From positions 2,759,766-2,823,765 of the forward strand of contig LT599017.1 in assembly GCA_900079765.1 (NCBI GenBank): 64,000 nt of DNA, written 5' to 3'. The notes below the pieces were generated by a model, which made no database searches, had not been told where the DNA came from, and worked only from the letters and a program-made list of their open reading frames with translations. Both the position numbers and the translations under genes were made by a program. Source of the stretch: an uncultured Eubacteriales bacterium. GTDB lineage: Bacteria > Bacillota > Clostridia > Oscillospirales > Oscillospiraceae. Positions 1 through 8,122 of this stretch are shown here, piece after piece. Position 1 is the first letter of the stretch. Every line of letters begins with the position of its first letter.

Positions 1-905
1 CCGGAACACCAATAGCGGTTGGAATACTTGGTTATCTCCCCTCGCTTGGCGTTTCTCCTCGCTAGTTCAGCCTGCGTCGTTTCCCACATACTGCGTTCTA
101 CGATTGCTTCGTGGTGGTCTTTCAGGAAGACCTGTTCCTCCCTGCCGCGGTTTTCCACTTTTTGATGGGTCAGATAATTCACCGTCACAAATTTCTTCTG
201 CAGTAAATCCCCTGCGTACTTTTCGTTGCGCAGGATACGCCGCACCATCACGCTAGACCACTTCCTCGTCGCCGTTCTGGGCGGGGAAATTCCCTCCTCA
301 TACAGCTCCCGCGCAATCACATGGGTTCCCTTTCCCTCGTTCAGAAACTTGGAGTAGATATATCGGACTACCTTCGCCTCCTCTTCCTTAACCGAGAGCT
401 TTCCGTCTTCAGTGGTAAATCCATAGGTGGTGTTGTTTCCGAAAACTACTCCGGCCTCCATACGGCGTTTCTGACCCCACTTCACCCGCTCGGAGGTCTT
501 GCGCGACTCCTCTTGGGCTATGCTCGCCATAATCGTCAACCTCAGCTCACCATCATTGTCTCTGGTATCAATGTTGTCGTTAATAAAAATAACGCCGATT
601 CCCATCTGAGTGAGCGAACGGGTATAGTTCAGGGCGTCCACCGTGTTACGTGCAAATCTGGACACCTCTTTCGTCAGGATAAGGTCAATACCTCCCGCCT
701 GGGCGTTACGAATCATGCGGTTGAATTGCTCGCGCTTACGGGTGCTGGTGCCTGATATGCCCTCATCCGCATAGATGCCGGACAGCTGCCAGTCTTCATG
801 ATTCTGGATATAATTCGAAAAGTAAAGCTGCTGGCTATGCAGCGAATTTGCCTGGTCTTCCCGATCCGTCGATACACGGCAGTATGCCGCGACCCGTAAG
901 CTCAC
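1..905 (-). CDS. Serine site-specific recombinase (resolvase/invertase family), C-terminus beyond window
   Basis: The frame is open from a GTG at 905 to the window edge: 301 codons, no stop. The start reads MSLRVAAYCRVSTDRE, with the catalytic serine in the YCRVST motif, then an EGISGT loop and LTKEVSRFARN, all typical of the resolvase domain (about residues 1-145). A recombinase DNA-binding domain follows (GISPPRTATRKWSS, RILRNEKYAGD). The last visible residues, YWCSG, look like the start of the zinc-ribbon common in the larger recombinases of Firmicute mobile elements. A GAGGTG ribosome binding site lies 6-11 bases before the GTG. It lies just downstream of a small ORF and was probably co-transcribed with it. 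The enzyme would cut and rejoin DNA at an attachment site, which I cannot identify. Confidence 0.9.
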   Translation of the reverse strand, partial: MSLRVAAYCRVSTDREDQANSLHSQQLYFSNYIQNHEDWQLSGIYADEGISGTSTRKREQFNRMIRNAQAGGIDLILTKEVSRFARNTVDALNYTRSLTQMGIGVIFINDNIDTRDNDGELRLTIMASIAQEESRKTSERVKWGQKRRMEAGVVFGNNTTYGFTTEDGKLSVKEEEAKVVRYIYSKFLNEGKGTHVIARELYEEGISPPRTATRKWSSVMVRRILRNEKYAGDLLQKKFVTVNYLTHQKVENRGREEQVFLKDHHEAIVERSMWETTQAELARRNAKRGEITKYSNRYWCS

Positions 906-981
906 AGTGTTCACCTCTTTCCTTTACGTAGATGAGGACGCCGACCCCCTCTACAGCATCGGCGTCCTCTGTCTTAATGTA

Positions 982-1125
982 CTACCTGCTCCGCTGGAGC
1001 TCCATCAGCTGCGAAAACTGCTGTGGCGTAACCACGCGGTGGTTCAAGGCCTCCCGGAGAAGGGCGCACTTGATTTGTGAGGCCAGTCGATCCCCGTCGT
1101 TGTGCTCAGTATGTTGAAGTTGCAC
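982..1125 (-). CDS. Small protein (47 aa) preceding the recombinase
   Basis: A 47-residue reading frame begins at a GTG with a GGAGGG ribosome binding site 5 bases upstream and stops 76 bases before the recombinase start. The C-terminal half (LLREALNHRVVTPQQFSQLM) reads like a short amphipathic helix-turn-helix similar to SHOCT-type oligomerisation motifs, where a hydrophobic helix is followed by a G/N-xITxxEF turn. That similarity is from memory of the motif, not a search. Such small genes often precede recombinases in Firmicute mobile elements. Function unknown. Confidence 0.55.
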   Translation of the reverse strand: MQLQHTEHNDGDRLASQIKCALLREALNHRVVTPQQFSQLMELQRSR

Positions 1126-1156
1126 TGTTCTCCCTCCAAACTACCATATTTTTATT

Positions 1157-1186
1157 ATTATATGATAGAGAATTATGGTAATTCTA
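1157..1186 (-). promoter_or_regulatory. Putative promoter of the small gene and recombinase
   Basis: On the minus strand a perfect TATAAT (1157-1162) follows a TAGAAT-like -35 (1181-1186) at 18 bases, in an AT-rich stretch just upstream of the 47-aa gene. Confidence 0.4.
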
Positions 1187-1215
1187 AGTATTCTGTGTAG
1201 TCCGTACCATGGAAT

Positions 1216-1261
1216 AGCTTAGTCGCCGCCAACCGATTACTCGGCTGGCGGCGACTAAGCT
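1216..1261. terminator. 16-bp perfect hairpin downstream of pflB
   Basis: AGCTTAGTCGCCGCCA (1216-1231) is repeated inverted at 1246-1261 around a 14-base loop. It lies 22 bases past the pflB stop and separates it from the convergently placed recombinase promoter. There is no strong T-run on the minus strand, so it may protect the mRNA end rather than be a classic terminator. Confidence 0.6.
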
Positions 1262-1283
1262 TATATATATCTCTCTATTTCAT

Positions 1284-3530
1284 TTACATGCTGTCGTGGC
1301 AGGTTCGTGCGATGACGTCCAACTGCTGCTCTCTTGTCAGGTCAATGAACTTTACAGCGTAGCCGGATACCCGGATGGTAAAGTTTGCATACTCCGGTTT
1401 CTCAGGGTGCTCCATCGCGTCCCTGAGCTTTTCAACGCCGAAGACATTAACGTTGAGATGATGGGCACCGCGGTCAAAATAACCATCGATCACATGAAAG
1501 AGCGTGTTGCTCTGCTCACTCTCAGTGTGCCCGAGGGCCCCGGGGCTGATGGTCTGTGTGTTGGAAATCCCGTCGAGCGCATACTCGTAGGGCAGTTTTG
1601 CCACAGAGTTGAGGGAGGCGAGGAGGCCGTTCTTCTCCGCGCCATAAGACGGGTTCGCGCCGGGCGCCAGCGGCGTCCATGCGGGCCTCCCGTCAGGGAG
1701 GGTGCCGGTATTCTTGCCGTATACCACATTGGAGGTAATGGTAAGAATCGATGTGGTGGGCTCGGAATCCCGATAGGTGTGGTATTTCTTAAGCTTGTTC
1801 AGGAAAGTTTTCAAAAGCCACACGGCGATGTCGTCCGCGCGGTCGTCGTCATTTCCGTAACGGGGGAAGTCACCCTCGATCTGAAAGTCCACCGCCACGC
1901 CCTTCTCGTTGCGTACGGGGGTCACCTTTGCATATTTGATGGCGGACAGGGAGTCAACCACGTGGGAGAAACCTGCAATGCCGGTGGCGAAGGTGCGCCT
2001 CACGTCGGTGTCGATGAGCGCCATTTCCGCCGCTTCGTAGTAATACTTGTCATGCATGTACTGAATCAGGTTCAGAACATTCACATAGAGTCCAGCGAGC
2101 CAGTCCATCATCACGCCGTATTTTGCCATCACGTCGTCGTAGTCAAGCACCGCTCCGGTAACGCCCCTGTAGGCCGGGCCGACCTGTACGCCGGTCTTTT
2201 CATCCACGCCGCCGTTGATCGCGTACAGCAGGCACTTGGCTAGATTTGCCCGGGCCCCGAAAAACTGCATTTCCTTACCGGTCTGCGTGGCGGAGACGCA
2301 GCAGCAGATGCTGTAGTCGTCCCCCCAGATGGGGCGCATCACATCATCGTTCTCATACTGAATCGAGCTTGTTTTAACCGAGATGTAGGCCGCGTATTTC
2401 TTATAGCTCTCAGGGAGTCTGGAGGCATAGAGGACCGTGAGGTTCGGCTCCGGCGCGGGCCCCATGTTCTCGAGCGTGTGCAGGAAACGGTAGTCGTTCT
2501 TGGTCACCATGTGGCGGCCGTCCAGGCCAAGGCCCGCCGTCTCCAGCGTGGCCCAGACGGGGTCGCCGGAGAAAAGCTGATTGTACGAGACGGTACGGGC
2601 AAACTTCACCATTCTCAGCTTTAACACCAGATGGTCGATCAGCTCCTGGGCCTCCCGCTCGGTCAGCGCACCCTCCTTCAGGTCGCGGTCGATGTAGATG
2701 TCGAGGAAGGTGGACACACGGCCCACGCTCATCGCGGCGCCGTTCTGGCTGCGAATGGCCGCCAGATATCCGAAGTACAGCCACTGGACGGCCTCCCTTG
2801 CATTGGCGGCCGGCCTGGAGATATCAAAGCCGTAGCCCGCCGCCATCTCCTGCATCTCTTTCAGCGCCCGGATCTGGTCGGCAAGCTCCTCGCGCTGGCG
2901 GATGATGTCGTCCGTCATGATGCCGCAGCCGCAGTTGGCGAGGTCTTCCTTTTTCTTTTCCACCAGATAAGCAATGCCGTAGAGAGCGACGCGGCGGTAA
3001 TCGCCCACGATGCGCCCGCGCCCATAGGTGTCCGGGAGGCCGGTGATGATCTTATTGTGACGGGCCGTCTTCATCTCAGGTGTATAGGCGTCAAACACCG
3101 CCTGATTATGCGTTTTATGGTACTGAGTAAAAATCTTGTGCAGCTCGGGATCGGGCGTGTAGCCATAGGTGGTGCAGGCGTCCTCCGCGCTCTTGATTCC
3201 GCCATAGGGCATGAACGCCCTCTTAAGAGGCTTGTCGGTCTGTAGGCCCACCACTTTCTCAAGGTCTTTGTTCTCGCTGTCGATATAGGCCGGGCCATAA
3301 GCGATGACGCCGGAGACTACCTCTGTCTCCATGTCCAGTACGCCGCCCTGTTCCCGCTCCTGTTTCTGCAGCTCTTGCACCTTCGCCCAGAGCTTATGAG
3401 TCGCGTCGGTCGGCTCCTCCAGAAATTCCTGGCCGCCGTCGTACTGAGTATAATTATACTGAATAAAATCTCTCACATTGACGTCGTCCGTCCAATGTGA
3501 ACCTTTAAAATTTCTCCATTCCTGCTTCAT
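1284..3530 (-). CDS. pflB: Pyruvate formate-lyase (formate C-acetyltransferase)
   Basis: This glycyl-radical enzyme turns pyruvate and CoA into acetyl-CoA and formate without oxygen. The start at 3530 ([10 protein letters not shown]) is chosen because AAAGGAG lies 8 bases upstream; it gives 748 residues, the usual length. The catalytic cysteine pair sits in CCCVSAT (about residues 410-411) and the radical glycine in RVSGYAVKF (Gly723), 25 residues from the C-terminus as expected. pflA, encoding its activase, ends 57 bases upstream on the same strand. An FNR-type box in the end of pflA should give pflB its own anaerobic promoter. I see no missing key residue. Confidence 0.97.
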   Translation of the reverse strand: MKQEWRNFKGSHWTDDVNVRDFIQYNYTQYDGGQEFLEEPTDATHKLWAKVQELQKQEREQGGVLDMETEVVSGVIAYGPAYIDSENKDLEKVVGLQTDKPLKRAFMPYGGIKSAEDACTTYGYTPDPELHKIFTQYHKTHNQAVFDAYTPEMKTARHNKIITGLPDTYGRGRIVGDYRRVALYGIAYLVEKKKEDLANCGCGIMTDDIIRQREELADQIRALKEMQEMAAGYGFDISRPAANAREAVQWLYFGYLAAIRSQNGAAMSVGRVSTFLDIYIDRDLKEGALTEREAQELIDHLVLKLRMVKFARTVSYNQLFSGDPVWATLETAGLGLDGRHMVTKNDYRFLHTLENMGPAPEPNLTVLYASRLPESYKKYAAYISVKTSSIQYENDDVMRPIWGDDYSICCCVSATQTGKEMQFFGARANLAKCLLYAINGGVDEKTGVQVGPAYRGVTGAVLDYDDVMAKYGVMMDWLAGLYVNVLNLIQYMHDKYYYEAAEMALIDTDVRRTFATGIAGFSHVVDSLSAIKYAKVTPVRNEKGVAVDFQIEGDFPRYGNDDDRADDIAVWLLKTFLNKLKKYHTYRDSEPTTSILTITSNVVYGKNTGTLPDGRPAWTPLAPGANPSYGAEKNGLLASLNSVAKLPYEYALDGISNTQTISPGALGHTESEQSNTLFHVIDGYFDRGAHHLNVNVFGVEKLRDAMEHPEKPEYANFTIRVSGYAVKFIDLTREQQLDVIARTCHDSM

Positions 3531-3587
3531 AGCGGGGCTCCTTTCCTGTGACAGCATACAGCTTTCTTTTGCTGTGATGACTCAAGT

Positions 3588-4391
3588 TTAGCGTACCTGG
3601 CCCGCTAATTCCTTGACCACAGTCAAGAATTGAGCCGTTTCTGCTGTCCCATACGAGGGGCCGTGCTCTCCGCGGAGAATCCGCCCAGCCTGCTCCACTC
3701 TCTCCGCCGTGGGGGGATTCACTCCCGCAAGGGAATAGGGGAGACCAAGGGCTTTCCATTTGTACTCTCCCATGGAGTGGTAAGGGAGCACGTCGATTTT
3801 CTCTACGTTGCTGAGCGATGCGATAAACGCCCCAGCGCGCCGCAGGGAACCGTCGTCGTCGGTGATTCCCGGAACCAGTACATAGCGAATCCATACTGGC
3901 TTTCCGATTTCGGACAGATAACGGAACATGTCCAGAATATTATCGTTTGGCTGCCCGGTCAGCTTTTTGTGCTCCACGGGGTCGATATGCTTGAGGTCCA
4001 CCAGGAGAAGGTCGGTATACTCCATCAGTGTCTGAAATTTTGAAAAAAACGGCTCTGCTCTCGTAAAAGGCTGGCCGGCCGTATCCAGCACGGTGTGAAT
4101 CCCGCGCGCCTTGGCCTTTTGGAAGAGGTCGAGCAGAAAATCGATCTGCAAAAGAGGTTCGCCGCCGCTCACCGTAATGCCGCCGTCTTTGCCCCAATAG
4201 CTGCGGTACCGCTCGGCCTGGTCGAGCAGCTCGTCCGCGGTGCGCAAATCACTGGAGCACGGGCTCCAGGTATCGGGGTTGTGGCAATAGCGGCAGCGCA
4301 TACTGCAGCCCTTTAAAAAGATAAGAAATCGGATGCCCGGGCCGTCAACGGACCCGAAGGACTCTGTGGAATGGACTGCGCCTTTGATCAT
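3588..4391 (-). CDS. pflA: Pyruvate formate-lyase activating enzyme (radical SAM)
   Basis: The activase abstracts hydrogen from the PFL glycine using S-adenosylmethionine and a [4Fe-4S] cluster. The radical SAM motif CSMRCRYCHNP (C-x3-C-x2-C) is near residue 30, followed by the GGEP element (SGGEPLLQ). The start at 4391 (MIKGAVHSTESFG) is preferred over the ATG at 4400 because the AAAGGA site is 8-10 bases before it, while the upstream ATG touches that site. At 267 residues it has normal family length. It lies between the FNR-type regulator gene and pflB, and its own FNR box overlaps the end of that regulator gene. Confidence 0.96.
   Translation of the reverse strand: MIKGAVHSTESFGSVDGPGIRFLIFLKGCSMRCRYCHNPDTWSPCSSDLRTADELLDQAERYRSYWGKDGGITVSGGEPLLQIDFLLDLFQKAKARGIHTVLDTAGQPFTRAEPFFSKFQTLMEYTDLLLVDLKHIDPVEHKKLTGQPNDNILDMFRYLSEIGKPVWIRYVLVPGITDDDGSLRRAGAFIASLSNVEKIDVLPYHSMGEYKWKALGLPYSLAGVNPPTAERVEQAGRILRGEHGPSYGTAETAQFLTVVKELAGQVR
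3590..3626 (-). promoter_or_regulatory. FNR-type box and promoter of pflB
   Basis: The perfect palindrome TTGAC-CACA-GTCAA lies at 3613-3626, inside the last codons of pflA. A TACGCT -10 candidate lies at 3590-3595. The box centre is about 41 bases upstream of the inferred start site, the class II activator position. The same palindrome occurs upstream of pflA, and an FNR-like gene is adjacent. Confidence 0.65.
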
Positions 4392-4416
4392 AGGTCTCAT
4401 CCTTTCTGATGAGATA

Positions 4417-4458
4417 AGGATAGACCCGTTTCCTCTTTTTTTCCTTGACCGCAGTCAA
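4417..4458 (-). promoter_or_regulatory. FNR-type box and promoter of pflA
   Basis: TTGAC-CGCA-GTCAA (4445-4458) is a perfect palindrome that shares its last four bases with the stop end of the fnr-like gene. A TATCCT -10 candidate is at 4417-4422, about 32 bases away, the class II arrangement. It differs from the pflB box by one base, in the spacer. Confidence 0.65.
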
Positions 4459-5180
4459 GTTTCAGACCGGCCCGATTCGTAAATCTCCTTCAGTCCGGCG
4501 CGGTCGGTGACCATGATCTTCCCATGCCCCAGCCGCTTAATGAGATTGGCCTTTTCAAACCGGCTGATGTTCCGGCTTACCGTCTCCGGGCGCAGTCCGA
4601 TGCTGGCCGCAATATCCTCCAGTTTCAGTTGAATCTCCGGCCCCACGCACCGGATGTCCCGGTCCAGCAAAAAACCCGCCAGGCGAACCTTGGGGTCGTA
4701 GATGGAGAGCAGCAGCGCCTTTTCATTGGCGTCTCTCAGCCGCAGTGAGAGAAGGGAGATGAGATTCATTGCAATGCTTGGACGGTCGGCAAGCAGCTGT
4801 GTAAACTCACTTTTTCTGATCTCACACAGTTCTACCTTAGAAAGGCATACCGCTGAGTATGGGAAAACCGGATTTTCAAGAAAAAGCGGCTCCCATATGG
4901 CATCTCCGTCGTGGAGGATATCAAGAATGTATTCGTTTCCGTTCGCGTCGTATTTGCAGAGCTTGATCCTTCCCTTTCGGATAATCAAGACAGAATCAAC
5001 TTCTTCCCCTACCCGGAACAAAAAGCTGCCCTTTGCTCTCGTGGTCTGTATGGAGTGCTCTGTAAGGCTTTTTTGCAGCTCTTCCGAAAGTGTTCCGAAC
5101 ACCGGAATTGCTGTTGCGCAAAAAATCTCGTTTTTACAGTTTGCGCATCCGGGCTGCGTTCTCTTTTCTATGTTCTCCAT
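4455..5180 (-). CDS. FNR/CRP-family transcriptional regulator with [4Fe-4S] cysteines
   Basis: An oxygen- or redox-responsive activator of 241 residues. The N-terminus has C12-x2-C15-x5-C21, the spacing of the FNR cluster ligands, and C119 in VELCEIRKSEF aligns with the fourth FNR ligand. A cyclic-nucleotide-type beta-roll occupies about residues 30-145. A winged helix follows, whose recognition helix carries E199-T-V-S202-R203, the same contact residues as E. coli FNR, which reads TTGAT half-sites. The two nearby TTGAC palindromes fit this. The ribosome binding site is AGGAAGG. It very likely drives pflA and pflB. Whether it controls more genes cannot be seen here. Confidence 0.9.
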   Translation of the reverse strand: MENIEKRTQPGCANCKNEIFCATAIPVFGTLSEELQKSLTEHSIQTTRAKGSFLFRVGEEVDSVLIIRKGRIKLCKYDANGNEYILDILHDGDAIWEPLFLENPVFPYSAVCLSKVELCEIRKSEFTQLLADRPSIAMNLISLLSLRLRDANEKALLLSIYDPKVRLAGFLLDRDIRCVGPEIQLKLEDIAASIGLRPETVSRNISRFEKANLIKRLGHGKIMVTDRAGLKEIYESGRSET

Positions 5181-5534
5181 AGCATTAACCTTCCTATAAA
5201 AGTTCGGTTTTAATTATTTATTTTTTATATTCTATCATAGTCAGGCAGTCTATGAAAGAGCAAGCGGATCATTTCGCTTGCAATGTTCAACTCTCAGGCT
5301 TACCGAGGGCAACTACCAAAGGAAGAATTTGCAATTATGCGGCATTTCTGATAAAATGCAAATATTGGGAGGGCTTAGGCAACAACCTATAAAATGCTAT
5401 GGCAAGCTGGCTGCCAAAACGAGTGAATTGTGAGCACAATGAAAACTCGGATTCGCTCATCCGACTGGCGAAAATCGGGGTCGGTTAACCATGGGGTCAT
5501 AAAAAAGGCACATATAGGAGATAAAAAAGCAAAT
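5181..5534. other. AT-rich intergenic region, no gene seen
   Basis: This separates the divergent fnr-like and MBL genes. On the minus strand, TAGACT and TATAAA spaced by 17 bases could be the fnr promoter. An inverted repeat GCAAGCG/CGCTTGC (5260-5266, 5275-5281) lies upstream of it and could be an operator. The base composition drops sharply here compared with the pfl genes. Confidence 0.4.
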
Positions 5535-6227
5535 ATGAAACACAAAATTTTACGGCCAATAATAGCAATGGAATTTGGCAATGCTGAAAACACAGTGTAC
5601 CCCACGTTATTATGGGATGAGCAAAATATAATACTTGTGGATTGCGGTTATATTGGTTCACTTCCCATTCTTGAAACGGAGTTGCATCGATACGGACTAT
5701 CCATTCACCAGATAACAGGGCTTGTGCTCACCCATCATGATCATGACCATATGGGGGCAGCGGCTGCACTAAAGCGAATGAATCCAAACATCAAAATATA
5801 TGCGTCTCCTATTGAAACTCCATTTATTTCTGCACAGAAAAAGCCGTTGAGGCTGAGTCAGGCGGAAGAGATGCAAAAAACATTGCCTCCCGAGCAGCAG
5901 GCATTTGGAGAAGCTTTTTGTGAAATGCTGCGCCGAGTTGAGCCGGTCCAGGTGGATCACCTGCTGCATGATGGAGATTACTTGGATTGGTGTGGAGGAT
6001 GCCGGGTTATTGCTACTCCCGGCCATACTCCCGGCCATATTTCGCTTTTTCTGGAAGAGGACTCGATTGTCATAACTGGAGACGCCATTGCGCTGGAGGA
6101 CGGCCTGCCGGTAATTGCAAACCCACAATTTACATTAGATCTTAACCAGGCAACAACGTCCCTGGAGAAATTGCTTACGATGAAAGCTGGCGCTTATTAC
6201 TGTTACCATGGGGGCATTTATTCATAG
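5535..6227 (+). CDS. Metallo-beta-lactamase-fold hydrolase
   Basis: About 230 residues of an MBL-fold metal hydrolase. The metal motif is THHDHDHMG (residues 66-74), the HxDxDH variant rather than HxHxDH. GHTPGHISLFL and a later GDAI supply further ligands. The start at 5535 (MKHKILRPII) fits the fold; AGGAG is 14 bases upstream, a long spacing, and the frame stays open further upstream. The protein stops just after YCYHGGIYS, at the last metal histidine, which is slightly early for the family. A few in-frame-like residues continue in another frame beyond the stop, so the C-terminus may be clipped. The gene is AT-rich compared with the pfl genes. Substrate unknown. Confidence 0.8.
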   Translation: MKHKILRPIIAMEFGNAENTVYPTLLWDEQNIILVDCGYIGSLPILETELHRYGLSIHQITGLVLTHHDHDHMGAAAALKRMNPNIKIYASPIETPFISAQKKPLRLSQAEEMQKTLPPEQQAFGEAFCEMLRRVEPVQVDHLLHDGDYLDWCGGCRVIATPGHTPGHISLFLEEDSIVITGDAIALEDGLPVIANPQFTLDLNQATTSLEKLLTMKAGAYYCYHGGIYS

Positions 6228-6239
6228 TTTCTCCCCTAA

Positions 6240-6518
6240 GAAACTGGCAGAGCGCATATTGAGTTTAAGAAACTATCAGATAATTGCGAGGAATGGGAGA
6301 CGCAAGGATTAAACCTCTATTTTCTGAATCCTTTATCAGCACGGGCCCATCGGCAACGCAAATATAATTCGTATTTGGAGCGATCTGCCACCAAATACAG
6401 CATGGAGATCTCCAAGGAGATCATTGCCGCGCAAGTACGGCATGCTAGGCATCAAAAAAGCGTGGCAGAAAATTTAAAGCGGCCGCCCCGACGTAGCTGC
6501 ATATTTAGAGGTGAGTAA
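6240..6518 (+). pseudogene. Open stretch without a start: probable gene remnant
   Basis: After a TAA at 6237-6239 one frame stays open for about 92 codons to a TAA at 6516-6518. It has no good start or ribosome binding site before an internal ATG. The translation is coherent, with few rare codons (LNLYFLNPLSARAHRQRKYN, then SMEISKEIIAAQVRHARHQK). I do not recognise it. It reads like the C-terminal end of a basic, helical protein left after a deletion, and it overlaps the ribosome binding site of the next gene. Confidence 0.35.
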
Positions 6519-6519
6519 C

Positions 6520-7047
6520 ATGAAAAAATGTTTAATCGTTGTGGACTATCAAAACGACTTTGTATCCGGATCTCTTGGCTTTACAGAAGCTGCGGTTTTA
6601 GAGAATCCAATCGCCGAAAAAATCCGGCAATACCGTACTGCCGGTGACGAGGTGATATTCACCTTTGATACGCACGAAGCGGATTACTTAGAAAAGCAGG
6701 AGGGCAAAAATCTCCCCATCACCCATTGTCTGCGCGGCACTACCGGTCACGAATTGTATGGTCAGGTGGCCGAACTGATTCAACCATCCGATAAACGGTT
6801 CTATAAAACAACATTCGGCTCGGATGAACTTTATCAATATTTAAAATCAGAACATTTTGAAAGCATCGAACTAGTTGGGGTGGTTTCAAATATCTGTGTG
6901 ATTTCCAATGCGGTACTTGCTAAAACCGCGCAGCCGGAAACACTGATACTGGTGGATTCATCTTGTACGGCCAGTAACGATAATGACCTGAATCAAGCAG
7001 CGCTGGCTGTCATGCGCGGCTTGCAAATTCAGATTAAGGCAAAGTGA
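6520..7047 (+). CDS. Isochorismatase/nicotinamidase-type cysteine hydrolase
   Basis: A 175-residue member of the cysteine hydrolase family that cleaves amides such as nicotinamide or isochorismate-type bonds. VDYQNDF holds the catalytic aspartate, YKTTFGS the lysine, and GVVSNICVIS the nucleophilic cysteine. The start at 6520 (MKKCLIVVDYQ) has GAGGTG 6 bases upstream; the GTG at 6511 is part of that site. A nicotinate phosphoribosyltransferase gene lies at 24.8 kb, so nicotinamide is one possible substrate, but pairing across 18 kb is only a guess. The low GC matches its neighbours at 5.2-7.3 kb rather than the rest of the window. Confidence 0.82.
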   Translation: MKKCLIVVDYQNDFVSGSLGFTEAAVLENPIAEKIRQYRTAGDEVIFTFDTHEADYLEKQEGKNLPITHCLRGTTGHELYGQVAELIQPSDKRFYKTTFGSDELYQYLKSEHFESIELVGVVSNICVISNAVLAKTAQPETLILVDSSCTASNDNDLNQAALAVMRGLQIQIKAK

Positions 7048-7313
7048 TGCAGGACCTTTTAAGAAAGGTTAAGATATTTGTGGTGCCGTAATGGTGCCGC
7101 AAGATAAATCAACTTATTCCTGGAGGAAAAGAATAACAACGGATGTAGTAGGAAATATAAGCAAATAAAGACGAGAAATGCTGTTGCGGCTCACGGTTTG
7201 CCTTTGGAAATCGTGTAGGATTACTTTCTGCAATAAGTTCTTCAAATTACATAGTTATGTCGAATGGGAGAACTTTTCCAGCTCGACATCCTGTACTCCT
7301 TGTCCCCGTGTGG
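7048..7313. other. Non-coding stretch next to the dpaA break
   Basis: No gene seen. It holds a short tandem TGGTGCCG repeat (about 7081-7099) and AT-rich filler, then meets the truncated dpaA. If a mobile element ends here, its end lies in this stretch. Confidence 0.35.
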
Positions 7314-7727
7314 CTATTCCGCTAACGCGGTAGGCACAGCATTGGCAATGGCGAATTCCTCCCGCTGGAAGTAATCGTGGAGGGTGAGACCCCGCTCGGC
7401 AGCCAGGGTCTCGGCCACCTGGGAGACTCGGCCCGCACAGATGACCTGACCCGACCGGAAGGCGGAGAGCACCTTATAAAGCGGATGCCTCCCGGCTGAG
7501 AGGGGGCAGTTGAGGAGGCTCCCCTCCCCTTCCACCGGCAGGGGGAGGATCACGCAGTCAGCCAGGGCTGCCTCTTCCAGGCTCTCGGCGGGCAGCACGC
7601 CGCTCAAATTTGGGGTGCGCTCCAGCGCGTAGGTATGTACGGTGTGGCCGTCGTCCGCCAGCAGCTCGGCCAGCTTTGCCTGGCGCATATCGCCGCCGAC
7701 GACCCAGAAATTCAGCTCGTTTCTCAT
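7314..7727 (-). pseudogene. dpaA: Dipicolinate synthase subunit A, truncated to its N-terminal half
   Basis: DpaA (SpoVFA) makes dipicolinic acid in the mother cell from dihydrodipicolinate. The start at 7727 (MRNELNFWVVGGDMRQ) has GGAGGA 8 bases upstream. The N-terminal domain is well kept: VGGDMRQAKLAELL, ILPLPV, and YFQREEFAIANAVPT. The normal protein is about 300 residues and continues after this VPT with EGA or EGT and a Rossmann domain. Here the reading frame turns into ALAE and stops at 137 residues. The break is sharp, at a conserved codon, and AT-rich DNA follows. The C-terminal half and dpaB are not in the window. It is either a dead gene or one half of a gene split by an inserted element. 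Confidence 0.85.
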
Positions 7728-7814
7728 AGGGTCATTCCTCCCGATCAAGTGGCTACCCCATCTTATTCGGGAACAGAAGAAGAGTTCATGCCGCCAGCTC
7801 GCCCAGATATATTA

Positions 7815-7848
7815 AAAACGGCTGTTGCTTTCACGCAACAGCCGTTTT
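7815..7848 (-). terminator. Terminator of the first PTS operon
   Basis: Perfect 14-bp stem AAAACGGCTGTTGC with a 6-base loop, starting 2 bases past the ptsH stop and followed by a T-run on the minus strand. Confidence 0.9.
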
Positions 7849-7849
7849 T

Positions 7850-8110
7850 TTATTCACTTTCCAGTAGCTCACGGAGCGCCCGGCAGGCCTCGATTTCGTC
7901 CGGCCCGTCGGCGGTGATTTGGACGGTGGCACCCTTAGCAGCGCCCATCAAGAGGATAGAGGTGATACTCTTACCGTTCGCGGCAGAGGCCCCCCCCTCC
8001 TTTTTGATCATGATATCGCTTTGAAACGTGCCAGCCAGCTTGACGAACTTACTGGCCGGACGGGCGTGGAGACCCACCTCATCCCTTACGACGGCTGATT
8101 CTGTGTACAC
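7850..8110 (-). CDS. HPr-family phosphocarrier protein
   Basis: An 86-residue HPr. It passes phosphate from enzyme I to the EIIA domains of PTS transporters. The active His15 is in GLHARPAS. Ser48 in NGKSI is at the place of the regulatory HPr serine, so HPr kinase control is possible. The start is a GTG with GGGGG upstream. It is the last gene of the mannose-family PTS operon and may be an HPr dedicated to that system rather than the general one. It cannot be told from the sequence which enzyme I it uses. Confidence 0.9.
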   Translation of the reverse strand: MYTESAVVRDEVGLHARPASKFVKLAGTFQSDIMIKKEGGASAANGKSITSILLMGAAKGATVQITADGPDEIEACRALRELLESE

Positions 8111-8122
8111 GGCCCTGCCCCC

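Noticed and set aside
1296-2243. Long plus-strand open frame over pflB, and similar long antisense frames over psuG, glf, the liv binding protein and CoA-transferase
   Set aside because: They are shadows caused by GC-rich codon bias opposite clear family members; they lack ribosome binding sites and known motifs.
7075-7105. TGGTGCCG direct repeat as attachment site
   Set aside because: Only 8 bases repeated at close spacing and no matching copy at the dpaA break.
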